The position numbers and the translations under genes were made by a program. Shown one piece after another: positions 43,379 through 55,526 of a DNA stretch of 62,000 nucleotides. Every line of letters begins with the position of its first letter. Within the stretch, counting starts at the first letter, position 1. Source of the stretch: Mesostigma viride (Eukaryota > Streptophyta > Mesostigmatophyceae > Mesostigmatales > Mesostigmataceae); assembly GCA_009746045.1 (NCBI GenBank), contig RPFO01000041.1, positions 3,335,661-3,397,660 of the forward strand. The letters are read 5' to 3'. The notes below the pieces were generated by a model. The model worked only from the letters and a program-made list of their open reading frames with translations, was not told the DNA's origin and did not search any database.

Positions 43379-44527
43379 TCAAGCGCTGGTGCTGCCTGAA
43401 GAAGCCGCTGGCTGCTCTCCAGCTACTGCCTCCTCCTCACGCTCCTGCGCTGTGCGTGCCACCGGTGTCCCCACGCGTGGAACTGAGCGGACCTCCTCCG
43501 CGTTGTAAGGACCTAGCACACGGCTCACCGGCCTCCCGGCTGCTGTCTGCTCTACCGGCAGTCTAGGCGCACTGCCACGGCGATACCACTGAAGATTTCT
43601 GACCCACCGGCTACCACCGCCTCGCCGATCGTTCCGTGACCCCCGACCAATCTCAGCGAAATCGTGCTCCGGCTCAAACGGTATGTGTAACTCTGCTCTA
43701 CGCCGAGCTGAGTATCCTTCGTTTGTGCCGTCACCCTCGTCAATCTGCTGTGACGACCGAGCTATGATGCCCGTTGGTCGGTCCACAAACTGATCGTGGA
43801 AATCCTCGTCGGTGACCTCCCGACCGGTGATGACCGTCACCGTTGGCCCAGTCGCCCCTGGCCTGCTCTGCAACCTCGGCGTGTCCAAGGTCGACCAAAT
43901 GCCCGGCGGACGCGTAGTGATCACCCAGTGATCAGCGTGACCACGCGCCTCTTGGATCAGAATGTTGACCAGGTGCTCACACGTTTGAGCCACCACCTCG
44001 GCCGAATCCCACGGGCTATCGGCCTCGCGCGTCTGCGCGTCCCGTATGATGTGTGACGCGTCGGTCCCCTCCCCCAGCGAGCTTGTCGCCACCCAGTGAT
44101 TATAAAGCCTGGTTCCACCTAAACAGATGGCCACCAGTTGGCCCAGCGTCTCTCGCGCTAAGTCAAGCGCCTGGATGGTTACGTGCCCGCCCTGGTACGC
44201 AACTTCTAAACTGTAGATCAACGAAGCCATTTCGTCGCGAATGGCGACGAGGCGCTCCGTGCAGACCCGCCCTGTTTCCCCTGGCGACGTCGTCGCCCTA
44301 ATCCTCATCACCACAGGGTCGTTCGCCGACGGCCCTGCTGCGTTACCGAACACAGCGACCCAACCGCCTTCCGCAAGGCCCCTCGCAACGTAGGCCGCTT
44401 GCACAAATGTAGAAGCGTTGGATTGGTGAGTATAGGGGTAGAATGCGTTTTCGCGCGCCGGCAACTCTGGAGCTGCTTTGCGCCTGGGAGATGACTCAGG
44501 TGTTTCAACCCGAGCCTCGGCCGACAT
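43379..44527 (-). CDS. C1 ORF1: unknown protein upstream of gag
   Basis: About 383 residues from ATG 44527 (MSAEARVETPESSPRRKA), on the gag strand, ending 53 bases before the gag ATG. No family recognised. A central region looks folded and mostly helical (VQAAYVARGLAEGGWVAVFG, LVAIRDEMASLIYSLEVAYQ, ALDLARETLGQLVAICLGG, AEVVAQTCEHLVNILIQEAR); the C-terminal half is charged and disordered with Arg/Gly patches and may bind nucleic acid. No signal peptide or membrane segment. The frame is open throughout. An additional 5' ORF is not part of the usual copia plan. Confidence 0.65.
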   Translation of the reverse strand: MSAEARVETPESSPRRKAAPELPARENAFYPYTHQSNASTFVQAAYVARGLAEGGWVAVFGNAAGPSANDPVVMRIRATTSPGETGRVCTERLVAIRDEMASLIYSLEVAYQGGHVTIQALDLARETLGQLVAICLGGTRLYNHWVATSSLGEGTDASHIIRDAQTREADSPWDSAEVVAQTCEHLVNILIQEARGHADHWVITTRPPGIWSTLDTPRLQSRPGATGPTVTVITGREVTDEDFHDQFVDRPTGIIARSSQQIDEGDGTNEGYSARRRAELHIPFEPEHDFAEIGRGSRNDRRGGGSRWVRNLQWYRRGSAPRLPVEQTAAGRPVSRVLGPYNAEEVRSVPRVGTPVARTAQEREEEAVAGEQPAASSGSTSA

Positions 44528-44557
44528 GAAACCTTGCAAACAGAAATGCAATAGTAC

Positions 44558-45204
44558 GAGTTAGCGAGCAGCCAGAACTGTGAGTTCCTGGTCTCTCACG
44601 CCACAACGGGATGAGCCAAAGTTGCAAGGCAGCAACCTTTTAACCCGTGCACCAAGCCACGACCACGGTGAGCGTTTCCACGTCCAATGTGGGAGCCTCG
44701 GTTCGTGCTTGCCAAGATAGCTGGTCATCCCCCATGACCAAGCTATATCCTTTGCGTTGTTCCTCGTTCCCATCGGCGTGACGAGGCACGTGCAGGCAGG
44801 CAAGCAAATCCTCAACGTCCACTGGCATCAGTGCAGAGCCAGGACGAACTGGATTTGCCTAGACTCTGCAACCTAGGAAGTACAGGACCTGTCACAAGCC
44901 TGCAAGGTCTAGTATCCTTGCAGACCTGTGCCAGTCCTGTATTCCACCAGCCACAGGCTGCTGCTCCTCTGGTCTACGTGGACCACAGTCACGTGATAGT
45001 CAGGCTAAGCCTGTGCAGGCACGGCCTGCCACGTGTCCTGTCCACTATACCAGAGGACTGTACCCTAGTCGGCCACGGACGGCTAGGACTTCGGGACCTC
45101 ATATCTTTCTCGTCCCTTGTCTGTTTCAGGCGGTCAGCACGGCGTTGGAAAGGTCTTTCCAAACTGCATCCACTTAGCATATTGGTTGCCCAAAATGCTA
45201 ACTC
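44558..45204 (-). repeat. 5' LTR of C1 (647 bp)
   Basis: Same length as 32281-32927 and, by eye, one base different. The sequence just inside it in transcription direction (GTACTATTGCATTTCTG) does not begin with TGG, so no standard tRNA primer site is evident. Confidence 0.88.
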
Positions 45205-45226
45205 GTTGGGGCCACCTTTGGCGGCG

Positions 45227-47429
45227 TCACCACGTGCCCCACTCCATCCATGCCTGATATCTCCAGTCCCACCAATCTTCGGAACCGAACTGCACAGTGT
45301 GCCCCACCACCTGGGGAAAACGAAGATCGACGGGTTGCGGTAGGGGCAGTGGAGCCTGTGGGAAGAAGGTGATTTCTAGTTGTTCCCAGTAGGCACCGCG
45401 GTCTACCGCGCACCAGGGACCCGCTTGAAACACCAAAGGAGCGGGCAGATGCATGCCAGGAGGGACCGGGAGAGACAAAGGTCCCTCGAGCACCACACAC
45501 AACTTCTCCGTACGAGGCCCCGGCCCACCGTGCCTTACTGCCCTTCCCGGAACCGCCCGTATGAAATCCCCCATTGACCACTCCTCGTGTGAAGACCCCG
45601 GAGCCCTGGAAGCTGCATCATAGCCCACGGAGGTGGCGGCGGACTGATCGCCCTGGCGCCCGAGCTGGTCCAACATGCGCTGTATCAGACCCTGCCCTGA
45701 TTGCACCGCTGCCACGAGCGCCTCAATGGTTACCACGGGCTCCGCTGGCACCATGATGCCCGTCACGCTGGGACCTTCCGCGGCAATCCGTATGGTATGT
45801 AGGCACGGTCCCTCCGCGGGACGGTGCGAGGGTCGATCCGACGTGGTGGGTCTGCTGGGTCCCTCCGCGGGACGTGACATCGACGATCCGGCTTGGGCAG
45901 GCCGGGGACGTGGCTCCAAGGAGACCAGGAAATTAGGCTCCGGTGGAACCACTTCCGACCGGGAACGAGGCTCCAGGGAGACATGGAAGGTAGGCTCCTC
46001 TTGGCCCACATCTGACGGAGTGCCCGCGGGGACCACATCAGAGGGCTCCCCCCCAGCCGGCTGTTCTGTCCTAACCGCAGCGGTCTCTGTCGTATCCGTT
46101 CGCGGGCGCCGATTCTCTCGCTCCAACTCCAGCGCGGACCCCCACGTGCGCTCCCAGTGACGAGCATCCGGGCGACGAGGTGGTGGTGACGCTCGGCGAG
46201 CGGTTCGTACCTCGGTCCCTGAGTCCGAGCGGGAACGCGAGCGCGAGGGCGGTGATGGCGAGCGACGACGTGCAGGACCGTCGCTCCGGAGCACGTCGAG
46301 AGGCGGGTTGACTGCCCCCACCCCATCCGGTAGCCCTCGGAAGACTCCGCGTCTCATGCCCGGGAGGTCGCCCCCAGCCCGTCGCCGGCGGTGGCGCCTC
46401 ATAACGCGGCACAGGACGGGGTCCTGCGCCGCCCTCCTGGGAGCCCCGAGAGGGCGGATCCCGCGGAGGGGAACGAGGGAGAGGACGTGGAGGATGGTCG
46501 TCGGAATCGGAGTCATACCCCTCACTCCCATCGTCCTGGTCCTCATCATCCATGGCCACGATGCGATCCAGAGCCTGCCGTAACGAATACTGCCCCTCAC
46601 GCAGACATTTTTCGCCCCGTATCGCCCCCTCCAGCGGAAGATACCGGGGAAAGTAGCGTTCCAGCAGTTTCCGCACTGCGGGTGGAAGTAGGAGGAGCAA
46701 GAGCCGTGGGAATGCCAGACCCGCTTCCAGCGTGTTCATGCACGCGTGACAGGAGCACTCCCGCTCATGGGTTTCCCAATCTGTGCCGACCACCACGCCG
46801 TCGCGCGCTGCGGTGTGGGTCTCGATCTTGAACCCCACGTTGCGCCGCACGAACCCTCGAAAAGTATCCATCTGCACAGGGCCGACCGGCGCCAGAATGG
46901 AATCAGCGCGGAGTTCCGAAGGCATCCGGTTACGGCGTCGACGTCGTCGTTCCAACAAGGCTTCACCCTCCCGACCATAGTCGCGCAAGAACACTCGGGG
47001 ATTAAACGTCTCCTCGTGCAGCTCCTTCACTAGCTGCAACGTACGTGTGTCCGGTGCTCCGGGTCTGGACGAGGTTTCTTGCCGGCGCTCGCGGCCAGAT
47101 GAAGGCCCCGTCTGCCCGCCACCACCTCCCGAGCCCCCGGCCCCTGGCGCACCCCCTCGAACTGCAGGCTCTCCGCGAGCTATCTGCGTCCTCGCCCCCG
47201 CTTCTGGTTGTGGGACCTCAGGTTCGTCGGGTATGTCCATGTCAACCAGATCTTCATCGCTGGACTCCCCGTCTGCTTCCCGGATTTCCGCGTCTGCAGC
47301 CTCCGCGGCGCCGACGGAAGTCTGGCCCCTGGGAAGCGCCTCCGCGGCGTCCCCCTGCGCAGCCCACACACAAGATGCCAGGGCATTAGTCGGCGTGTAC
47401 CTGATACCCAGCTCACACACCACTCTCAC
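45227..47429 (-). pseudogene. G2 ORF3, main part, one frameshift
   Basis: Unknown protein following integrase, in two overlapping frames (47429-46340 and about 46360-45227). N-terminal acidic segment, Gly/Pro linker, then TLQLVKELHEETFNPRVFLR, a basic run of eight Arg/Asn, RADSILAPVGPVQMDTF, a Cys pair in HERECSCHACMNTLEAGLAF, and FPRYLPLEG. After a Pro/Arg/Ser-rich middle the second frame gives IEALVAAVQSGQGLIQRMLD, MGDFIRAVPGR, VVLEGPLSLPVPPGMHLPAP and a C-terminal YQAWMEWG. Matching order in G1 ORF3 supports a real conserved gene. C1 interrupts it; its last part is at 31890-32280. Confidence 0.68.
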
Positions 47430-47454
47430 CCTACACCCTACCGGATGTGGTCTG

Positions 47455-48990
47455 CTAACGCAACTGGTGCGTCTTCTTATATGCTTCTAGTAAGCGGGCG
47501 CACCCCGCTAACTCGGTAGCGGTGCGCCAGGAGTCCTCAGACTCATGCTGTGCGAATCGCCATCGCACCCGGTATTGTCGCTGGACCCCTCGTCCCCGTT
47601 TGACATCCCGGTGTCCCACGATCGCTGCCACCTCGTCCTCCTGTTCCCCCGTGTCGGGATTGAACTCCAGCGGGGCTGGGGGATTGACCCTGCCCTGGAT
47701 GGTATTCTGGTGATACAACTTGAGCTGGTCACGGTGGAAACGGTTGGACGTGAGGTTCCATGACACTGGGATATGTCCACCTGGAACATGACATCGTCGA
47801 ACTTGGTGAGGACCTTGTAGGGACCCAGGAACATGGGACGGAGCTTAGTCTTCAGCTCCTTCTCCACCTTGTGTGAAAATCGCCCAATCTGCGGGCCCTC
47901 AACCAGGACCCAATCGCCCACCTCGATGGACGGCGTCCGGTGATCCCTCTTGCCGGCTGTCCTCTCCAGATACCGCTCGGTCGCTGCGCGGTAGCCCTGG
48001 ACTGCGCTGTTATGCGCCTGGTGCATCCGCTGCAGCAACCGCTCAACCCCCTGAAGGGTGTCCAGCTTGACCTGATCCTCTCCAAGTCCGGGGCTCATAA
48101 GCAAGTCGAGCGGTGTGAGGGGGTGTCGGCCGGAGTTGAGGAAAAAGGGAGTAAACCCATGGGCGGCCTGGGGGGCATTGTTCAGGGAAAACTCCACCAA
48201 GCCCAGAAGTTCTTCCCAATTGCTGCCCACCGTGTCGGTGTAGTGTCGCATGGTCTCTTGCACTGTGCGGTTCAACCGCTCCACCAGGTGCGACGACGAG
48301 CTGTGGTAGGCCGTGCCCAGCGACACCTTGGTGCCCAGCCGCTCGAAAAACTCCTGCCAGAATTTGGCCGTGAAGAGCTTGTCGCGGTCAGAGATGAACT
48401 GTCGGCTGAGCCCGTGAAACCGAAACACGTGCGTCAGGTATATCTTGGCGCACTCCTCCGCTGTGAGGTCGACCGGACACGGGGCCAAGTGACACATGCG
48501 CGTCAAGCGGTCCACGAACACCAAGACCATGCTGTTGCCGCTCTTCGTCTTCTTAAACGGGCCGATGAAGTCCATCATGATAGAATCCCAAGGACCCATA
48601 GGATCCGGCAGCGTCTTAGGGACGGCTTGAGAGCCCGTGTTCCTGGACTTCATGATCTGGCACGAGGGGCACTGGCGCACATACGTCTCGATATACTCCT
48701 TCATCCCTGGCCAGTAGAAATGCTTGCGGGCCCGGGGAAGGAGGCGGTGGCTTCCTTGATGTCCGCCTAGGAGGGAATCATGGAGCTCGTGCAGCAACGC
48801 GGCCCTACAAAGCTCAGGGACATACAGCCGCCATTCCTCCGGCTGGACACTCACGAACAGGCGCCCATCCTGGAACTTGCAAGGGTAGGCACCCATCTGC
48901 TGGGGATGCGCCCGGATGGCTTCAAGCGCCGCTTCCTCCGTGACCGTGAAACGACTGATCATCGTCTCCAGGTCCGACGTGACTGTGAAC
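47455..48990 (-). pseudogene. G2 integrase with chromodomain, two frameshifts
   Basis: HHCC finger (LHELHDSLLGGHQGS ... CPSCQIMKS), core with Asp in MMDFIGPFKK, Asp in FISDRDKLF and Glu in HLVERLNRTVQE, then GPYKVLTKFDD and a chromodomain (VAAIVGHRDVKRGRG, RQYRVRWRFAQ, CARLLEAYKKTHQL). A shift near 47765 separates the core from the chromodomain frame, and another near 49000 separates it from RNase H. Function is as for the G1 homologue, with which it shares most motifs; G2 codons are GC-richer. Confidence 0.9.
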
Positions 48991-50905
48991 GCGTCCGCAG
49001 CCGGTTCCGCGCATCCGTACTCGCCTGGTTGACGAATTCTGAGAAGACTGTGGGAGGGCCGAGCGGCTGAAGCTGAAAAATTCCCTGGGGCGGCACCACG
49101 TGACTAAGGGGCACGCGCGTATGCGACCCCTCCCCCTCCCCGGGGGTGTCCACGTCCTCGTGGGCGCTTGACCGAACCGTCTCCTCCAGGAGGGGTGACA
49201 AGTCATCCATGGTGGTGTGCCCAAGATGAAACAGGTGGCGGGCCCGGGGAGACCGTGGTTCCACACCGTAGGCGGTCCCCGGGGCGGCCACTGGTACACA
49301 GGTGGTATGCAGCACGTCCATGTCCTCGTAGAACCAATAGTCCGCCCGTCGCGAGAGGGCGTCGGGCACCATGTTGTCCGCGCCCTTGACATATTGGATC
49401 TTGAACGGCGCAAACTGTGACAAGTACTCCATCCACCGCGCCTGGCGGGGCGTCAGGTTGGGCTGCACCAGGAGGTGGGTGAGCGGCCGGTGGTCCGTGT
49501 GGATCACCAGGCGGTGGGGGTCGAGATCCCCCTGCTCACTAATGGCCACCGAAAACTGGGCCCCCAGGAGATGATGACGCCACGTGTGGCAGCTGTAGAC
49601 TACTGCCAGGAGTTCCTGCTGATGCACTGGATAATTCCGCTCCGCCGGAATCATTGTGCGTGAGATGTACTCGATGGGCTGAAGGCCCTTGCCTTGGTCC
49701 TGCAGGAGAACACCCCCGATGGCCACCTTGCTGGCGTCAGTAGCCACGACGAAAGGAAGGGTCGGGTCCGGCAGGACAAGGACCGGCGCTGTGGTGAGGT
49801 GGCGCTTAAGTGCCTCGAAAGCCTGTTGGCACTGCTCAGCCCAAAGGAACGGGGTACCCTTCTTGAGAAGAGCGTTGATCGGGGCGGCGATGGTGGCAAA
49901 CCTCGGGATGAACCGCCGGTAGTAGGATGCCAACCCCAGGAAACTGCGCACCCCTTTCACGTCCGTAGGGACCGGCCATTGCTGGACAGCCTCGATCTTC
50001 TCCGGGTCGGTCGCGATGCCGTCCGCGGACAGGGTATGGCCCAGAAACGGCACACAGCGACCGGCGCGCACCTTGGCCTTCCGCGCCGACAGGTGCTCGT
50101 CTTCCATGATCTGCAGCACTGCGTCAACATCCTCCAGGTGCTCCTCGAACGTCTTGGAGTACACCAGGATGTCGTCCAGATACGCCAGCGCGCACGTGCG
50201 CTTGTAGGTCCAGGGCGGGCGCGCCCCCTTCTGCGGGTCCGTCAGATCCTTGGAGACCTGCGGCAGGTGGGCTGTGCCCATCACCGGACGGAGGATGTCG
50301 TTCATCAGCATCTGGAAGGACGCAGGCGAATTACACAGCCCCATTGCCGCCACCCGAAACTGGTAGTGACCGAAGGGCGTGGCGAACGCGGTCTTGTGGC
50401 AGTCTTCTGGCGCGATGCGCAGCTGCCAAAACCCGTCCGCACAGTCGATGACGGTGAAACACGTAGCCCCTTGGACACGGTTGAAGATGTCGTCGATCCG
50501 CGGTAGAGGATACCGGGACTTGACAGTGATGGCGTTCAGCTTCCGGTAGTCAGTCACCAAACGCCACTTGCCCCCTGGCTTGGGAACGAGCAGCACGCCC
50601 GCTGAGAAGGGGCTGTTGCTGGGTTCAATGAGCCCGGCGTCGAGCAGCGAAATGAGGATCTTCTTGAGCTCCACCAGCTCGACTGGGCCCATGCGGTACA
50701 TGGGAGACGCTGTCGGACCGGAACCCTCCTGGACCTGGATACGGTGTAGCACCGATCGATTGGGAGGGAACTGGGGGGTGCGATCCGCGAAGAGAGTAGC
50801 GCGCTTCTCCAGGACGGCGTTGAACCGCGCCAGCTCGTCCGGAGTGAAGCCGGCACCGATCTCATTAAGCATGGCCTGAGTGCTGTCCAGGTCTATACGG
50901 TACAT
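48959..50905 (-). CDS. G2 reverse transcriptase and RNase H
   Basis: A continuous 648-codon frame. RT motifs: MYRMGPVELVELKKIL, RLVTDYRKLNAITVKSRYPL, CFTVIDCADGFWQ, FGHYQFRVAAMGLCNSPASF, ALAYLDDILVYSK, FLGHTLSADGIATD. RNase H motifs: FVVATDASKVAIGGVLLQ, NYPVHQQELLAVVYS, HTDHRPLTHLLVQP, PDALSRRADYW. The frame starts at ATG 50905 (MYRIDL) overlapping the protease stop by 13 bases (ATGTACCGTATAG), so expression from protease by -1 frameshift is possible. It ends early at 48959 through a probable one-base loss near 49000, just before integrase. Confidence 0.92.
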   Translation of the reverse strand: MYRIDLDSTQAMLNEIGAGFTPDELARFNAVLEKRATLFADRTPQFPPNRSVLHRIQVQEGSGPTASPMYRMGPVELVELKKILISLLDAGLIEPSNSPFSAGVLLVPKPGGKWRLVTDYRKLNAITVKSRYPLPRIDDIFNRVQGATCFTVIDCADGFWQLRIAPEDCHKTAFATPFGHYQFRVAAMGLCNSPASFQMLMNDILRPVMGTAHLPQVSKDLTDPQKGARPPWTYKRTCALAYLDDILVYSKTFEEHLEDVDAVLQIMEDEHLSARKAKVRAGRCVPFLGHTLSADGIATDPEKIEAVQQWPVPTDVKGVRSFLGLASYYRRFIPRFATIAAPINALLKKGTPFLWAEQCQQAFEALKRHLTTAPVLVLPDPTLPFVVATDASKVAIGGVLLQDQGKGLQPIEYISRTMIPAERNYPVHQQELLAVVYSCHTWRHHLLGAQFSVAISEQGDLDPHRLVIHTDHRPLTHLLVQPNLTPRQARWMEYLSQFAPFKIQYVKGADNMVPDALSRRADYWFYEDMDVLHTTCVPVAAPGTAYGVEPRSPRARHLFHLGHTTMDDLSPLLEETVRSSAHEDVDTPGEGEGSHTRVPLSHVVPPQGIFQLQPLGPPTVFSEFVNQASTDARNRLRTRSQSRRTWRR

Positions 50906-51600
50906 CGCATACAGTCCTTGCCCTTCCGGAGCTGGCGCGCCAGCGTCTTGCTACTCATCAGGATCTGGGACGCTGGTCGAGGCCCGTCCGCCGAGCGCTC
51001 GTGTGTAATGTTATGGACCTCAGCGGCCTGTGCCCTGTACTCGCTGTCGGGGCACCAGAAGGAACCGTCCGGGAACCAAACTACCCGTCGGCGCACACTG
51101 ATGTCCACATCCTGCTTGTCCAACCAGTCCACTCCAATGATGATGTCGGCAGCGCCCAGCGGCGCAATAGTCGCCACCAGGTCCACCGGCGTGCCCTGCA
51201 GCACACCCTTGATGTCTGCTAGGCCCGGCGATTGGTGTCGCCGGCCATCCGAATAGGTGACATACACTGCCGTGGTGTGTGGTCGTGGGACCAGGCCCAG
51301 CCGGCGCACCAGGGCCTCGTTGATGAAGGATGTGGAGGCACCGGTGTCGACCAGAAACTTCACGTCCATGACCGTTTTCTCCTTCAAATACGGATCAAGA
51401 ACAGTGGGAGGAACCAGTAACCCTCCACTGAAAAGAAACAAATGTCGCGAGCTCCCTGGAGATGCACGCGCCGCCGGTTGGGTGGACGCGTCTGAAGCCA
51501 CGTTGTTGACGTCTACCTCTACTCTAGTTGACTCTGCGTCAGGACTACCATCTGATTTTTCTACCCTATCCCCTACCCCGGGGCCCAAGCCCACGGGCAA
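50893..51600 (-). CDS. G2 aspartic protease
   Basis: Retropepsin with active site KFLVDTGASTSFINEALVRR, then LGLVPRPHTTAVYVTYSDGR and the GAADIIIGVDWLDK loop. It lies in a different frame directly after the gag stop (51606) with no in-frame ATG at its start, so it probably needs a frameshift or read-through. The same arrangement in G1 suggests this is native to the lineage. Confidence 0.88.
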   Translation of the reverse strand: MPVGLGPGVGDRVEKSDGSPDAESTRVEVDVNNVASDASTQPAARASPGSSRHLFLFSGGLLVPPTVLDPYLKEKTVMDVKFLVDTGASTSFINEALVRRLGLVPRPHTTAVYVTYSDGRRHQSPGLADIKGVLQGTPVDLVATIAPLGAADIIIGVDWLDKQDVDISVRRRVVWFPDGSFWCPDSEYRAQAAEVHNITHERSADGPRPASQILMSSKTLARQLRKGKDCMRCTV

Positions 51601-51605
51601 GGCTA

Positions 51606-52654
51606 CTACTCCCGAGGAGCGGTGGGACGGGAGGCCGCCTCGCCCGACCGCCCGCCCTCTTCCCCCCCCTCCTCCTCTTCGTCAGCCTCCTCCTCGTCGT
51701 CATACTCGTAGCCAGCCACTGCGTGCGTCTGGCCGGAAGAGGAGGACTGTCGCCGCGCCTCAATCTCGTTGACCGCACGCAACACGCCCTTGGTAGAGCT
51801 GGTCGCGGGCGGTCGCGGCTGCTGGTACTGAGTCGGGACCTGTCTGGCATGCTGCAGGCGAGCCGCACGCTCACCCGCGTTGCGGGGTCGGTCCCGGGGA
51901 CCGGAGGAGTCGGGGCGGCTGCCGAAGGCTGGACCAGAGAAGCGAACGCTGGGTTCCCCGTCCCCTGCACCACGACTGGCGTGCTTGCCCCGGAGCTTGG
52001 GGCAGTCGCGCTTGAGGTGTCCCACCTCGCTGCACATGAAGCACCGCGCCTTGCTAGCGTCGATCGCGTTGAAACCCTGGTCAGTGTAGCCATCCTCAGG
52101 GTCGTCGAGGTACTCGTCCTCCTCTTCGCCGGCGAACTCAGTGGAATACATCTGATTCACCCGTCGCGGGGGAGCTGGCCGGAAGAAACGGCGCACTGAG
52201 GGTGCGCGCCCGCGAGTCACCACATCGGCCACCTGCAGAAGATACCTCTGGATATTCAAGATGTCCCACTCCTCCCAAGGAACCTCGGCGTAGTGCTTCA
52301 GTACCTCGTCCTGCAGCTCGGGACTGAGTGCCTCGATGAACCTGATCTTGTACTCGTACCAGGTCATGTCTGTCAGGTAGGCGGCGCTGGACTCAAACTT
52401 GGAGAGAAACTCGCGGTACGGGGTGGTTCCCTGGCGCAGCTTGACGAATGCGAGTCGCTCGTGGATAACAGCATCTGGGGGCACCAGCTTGCGGCGCACC
52501 CGATCCATCAGCTCCTCTACGGTTTGCGGGTACGACTGGGATGCGATGCTCTCACAATTCAGGATGCTCACCACCGAGGGGTCCATGCAGGTGTTAACCA
52601 AATGCGGGATCAGATCACAAGTGGCCAGCTGCCAGCTGTGGTGATTGCGCCAGA
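51606..52654 (-). pseudogene. G2 gag, C-terminal part with CCHC knuckle
   Basis: Continuation of gag beyond the deleted hAT insertion: NCESIASQSYPQTVEELMDR, LVPPDAVIHERLAFVKL, RFIEALSPELQDEVLKHYAE, the knuckle CFMCSEVGHLKRDC, a Gly/Arg/Gln tail and a Glu-rich end (DDEEEADEEEEGGEEGG). Its upstream half is at 54100-55374; joining across one copy of the 8-bp duplication restores the frame. Confidence 0.9.
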
Positions 52655-54099
52655 CAGTGAACAGCCATACGGCGTATAATACGCCGTATGGCGCGTATTA
52701 TACGCCATACGCAAGATTTCCGTATGGAAATGGGAAAAAAAATACGCACTGCGTATTTTTTGCGTATTTTTTGCGTATTGCGTATTTTTTGCGTATTTTT
52801 TGCGTATGAACCTCGTTGGAAGTAGCTTCTGGCATCATTTTGGACGGCACGTGGAGCCGGAACTAGATGCAGGTGCCAAGCTGGCCGTGCATGTACGACT
52901 GTACGTGCATTGCTGCAGATTGCTGCGTGTCGGACTAGGGTCCAGGAGACGAAGGACGAGGAAATTAGGTGACGAAGTTATGTTGTCTGCCAACAAGGGC
53001 GCGCATCTGGCACCTAACATTTAATCGTAGCACAATTGACATCCAGGCACCATGGCTAGCGACGGTGATGGTGTGGGTCTATGGAACACGATGATAATGG
53101 GGCCGACGATATGCAGGCCGTATTCGAGACTGTCTGGACACACATCGTGAAAACAGACTCTCAACAAGAAAGGGCAGCCGACAGGTAACTACTAGCTCAG
53201 TGACGTGCACACTTTTGGATGCAAAATTCTCGGGTTCTACCACCCGAGCAAGGCTAGCACCCGCCATATCATGGGCGCTACGTATGCGAAGGAGGCAAGA
53301 GTGAGCGAGTGCAAGAGACCGCCGGAGGCATTACGTCGCAGGCTGCGGGGTATTTGGTGTGACTCGCGATGCACATAAATGCCTTATTTAGCCATGCAGG
53401 CTGCTGCTAGCCAGCCACCGTACCATATGTGTTCATGGTTTAGGGAAGCTGGGTCGGGTTGCTGGCATGCATGCTATCCTGCACGCTAGCCACATTGTTG
53501 GCAGCCCGTATGGATTCTTGCTTCATGTAGATCAATATTGCATGGTGGCCTACCACGAGTAGGCAAGATGTCTGTTTCTGGCACAATGTCTTATTACTTT
53601 TGGCAAGTTGGCCGACTGACCATGTGCAGTATTTCAGTCCTAGTATAGCCATTCCATGCAGTGATGGCATGGTTTTTAACTTCAACATACAGTAATGGTG
53701 GCAGCGATCTCTATACCACTGCAAGTGTCAATGTGCATGCATATCTACTTGTGTTATTATCCTTTTCAGGTGTGCACTGATTGTGCATACAACTTTGTTA
53801 TTTTGTGCTATTTACAGACATTATTAATAACAACAGATGTACAATGCTTGTATTTGTAGGCATGCAGCGACGGCAACGGCAATATTATGTGATGATGTGT
53901 TAAATAAAGGCAAGTGGTGTTGCAAGAACACAAAAAAAACATGCCTGATTGGTCAGAATGTTGAGGAACCCCCTGAACCATGCAAAAAACAGCATTTTCA
54001 AGAGTCCCCGTATGGTTTGCGTATTATACCCCGCATGGCGTATTATACACCATACACAAGGGCCCCGTATGGCTGCGTATTGCGTATGGCTGTACACTG
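52655..54099 (+). mobile_element. hAT-2: internally deleted hAT element (1,445 bp) in G2 gag
   Basis: Perfect 8-bp target duplications GCGCCAGA (52647-52654 and 54100-54107). Terminal inverted repeats are CAGTGAACAGCCATACG and its near-complement CGTATGGCTGTACACTG. Subterminal CGTATTATAC motifs resemble those of hAT-1, plus GCGTATTTTTT repeats at 52755-52805. Only a decayed N-terminal transposase piece survives, so it would need an enzyme in trans. Confidence 0.93.
53081..53372 (+). pseudogene. hAT-2 transposase N-terminal remnant
   Basis: From ATG 53081 the frame reads MEHDDNGADDMQAV then FETVWTHIVKTD, which parallels TVWTYIIKHR of hAT-1. After a frame break near 53185 a second frame reads FGCKILGFYHPSKAST, RHIMGATYAKEA and ECKRPPEALRRRLRG, paralleling the hAT-1 finger region (ATAHFLGGEFAHSAG, CSKPPTELRPRLL). 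The core and dimerisation domains are missing. Confidence 0.75.
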
Positions 54100-55374
<1,275 letters not shown>

Positions 55375-55419
55375 GGTGCTCGTACCGGTACCTTACACTG
55401 CAGGCAACACCTCCCCAGG

Positions 55420-55420
<1 letters not shown>

Positions 55421-55465
<45 letters not shown>

Positions 55466-55466
55466 A
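55421..55466. repeat. AG dinucleotide tract
   Basis: About 22 AG units between G2 gag start and ORF0. Confidence 0.93.
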
Positions 55467-55526
55467 ACCACGTGCTATAGATCTATCAATATAGAACCTA
55501 GTATTACTCTCTAGTAATAGTCTCCT

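Larger units (their letters stand above)
32281..45204 (-). mobile_element. C1: copia-like LTR retrotransposon, nested in G2 ORF3
   Basis: Two 647-bp LTRs (32281-32927 and 44558-45204) bracket, in minus orientation, ORF1, gag, pol (integrase, retropepsin-like domain, RT, RNase H) and a long 3' UTR. By eye the LTRs differ at one base (A at 32316 against T at 44593 within CTGGTCACTC/CTGGTCTCTC). Flanks (CCCTT left, GTTGG right) give no clear target duplication. C1 contains a hAT element and an inverted-repeat block. RT motifs place it nearest Ty1/copia, but it is divergent. Confidence 0.85.

Noticed and set aside
47940-48770. 276-codon plus-strand frame opposite G2 integrase
   Set aside because: Antisense shadow of a GC-rich coding strand; the minus strand carries all integrase motifs.
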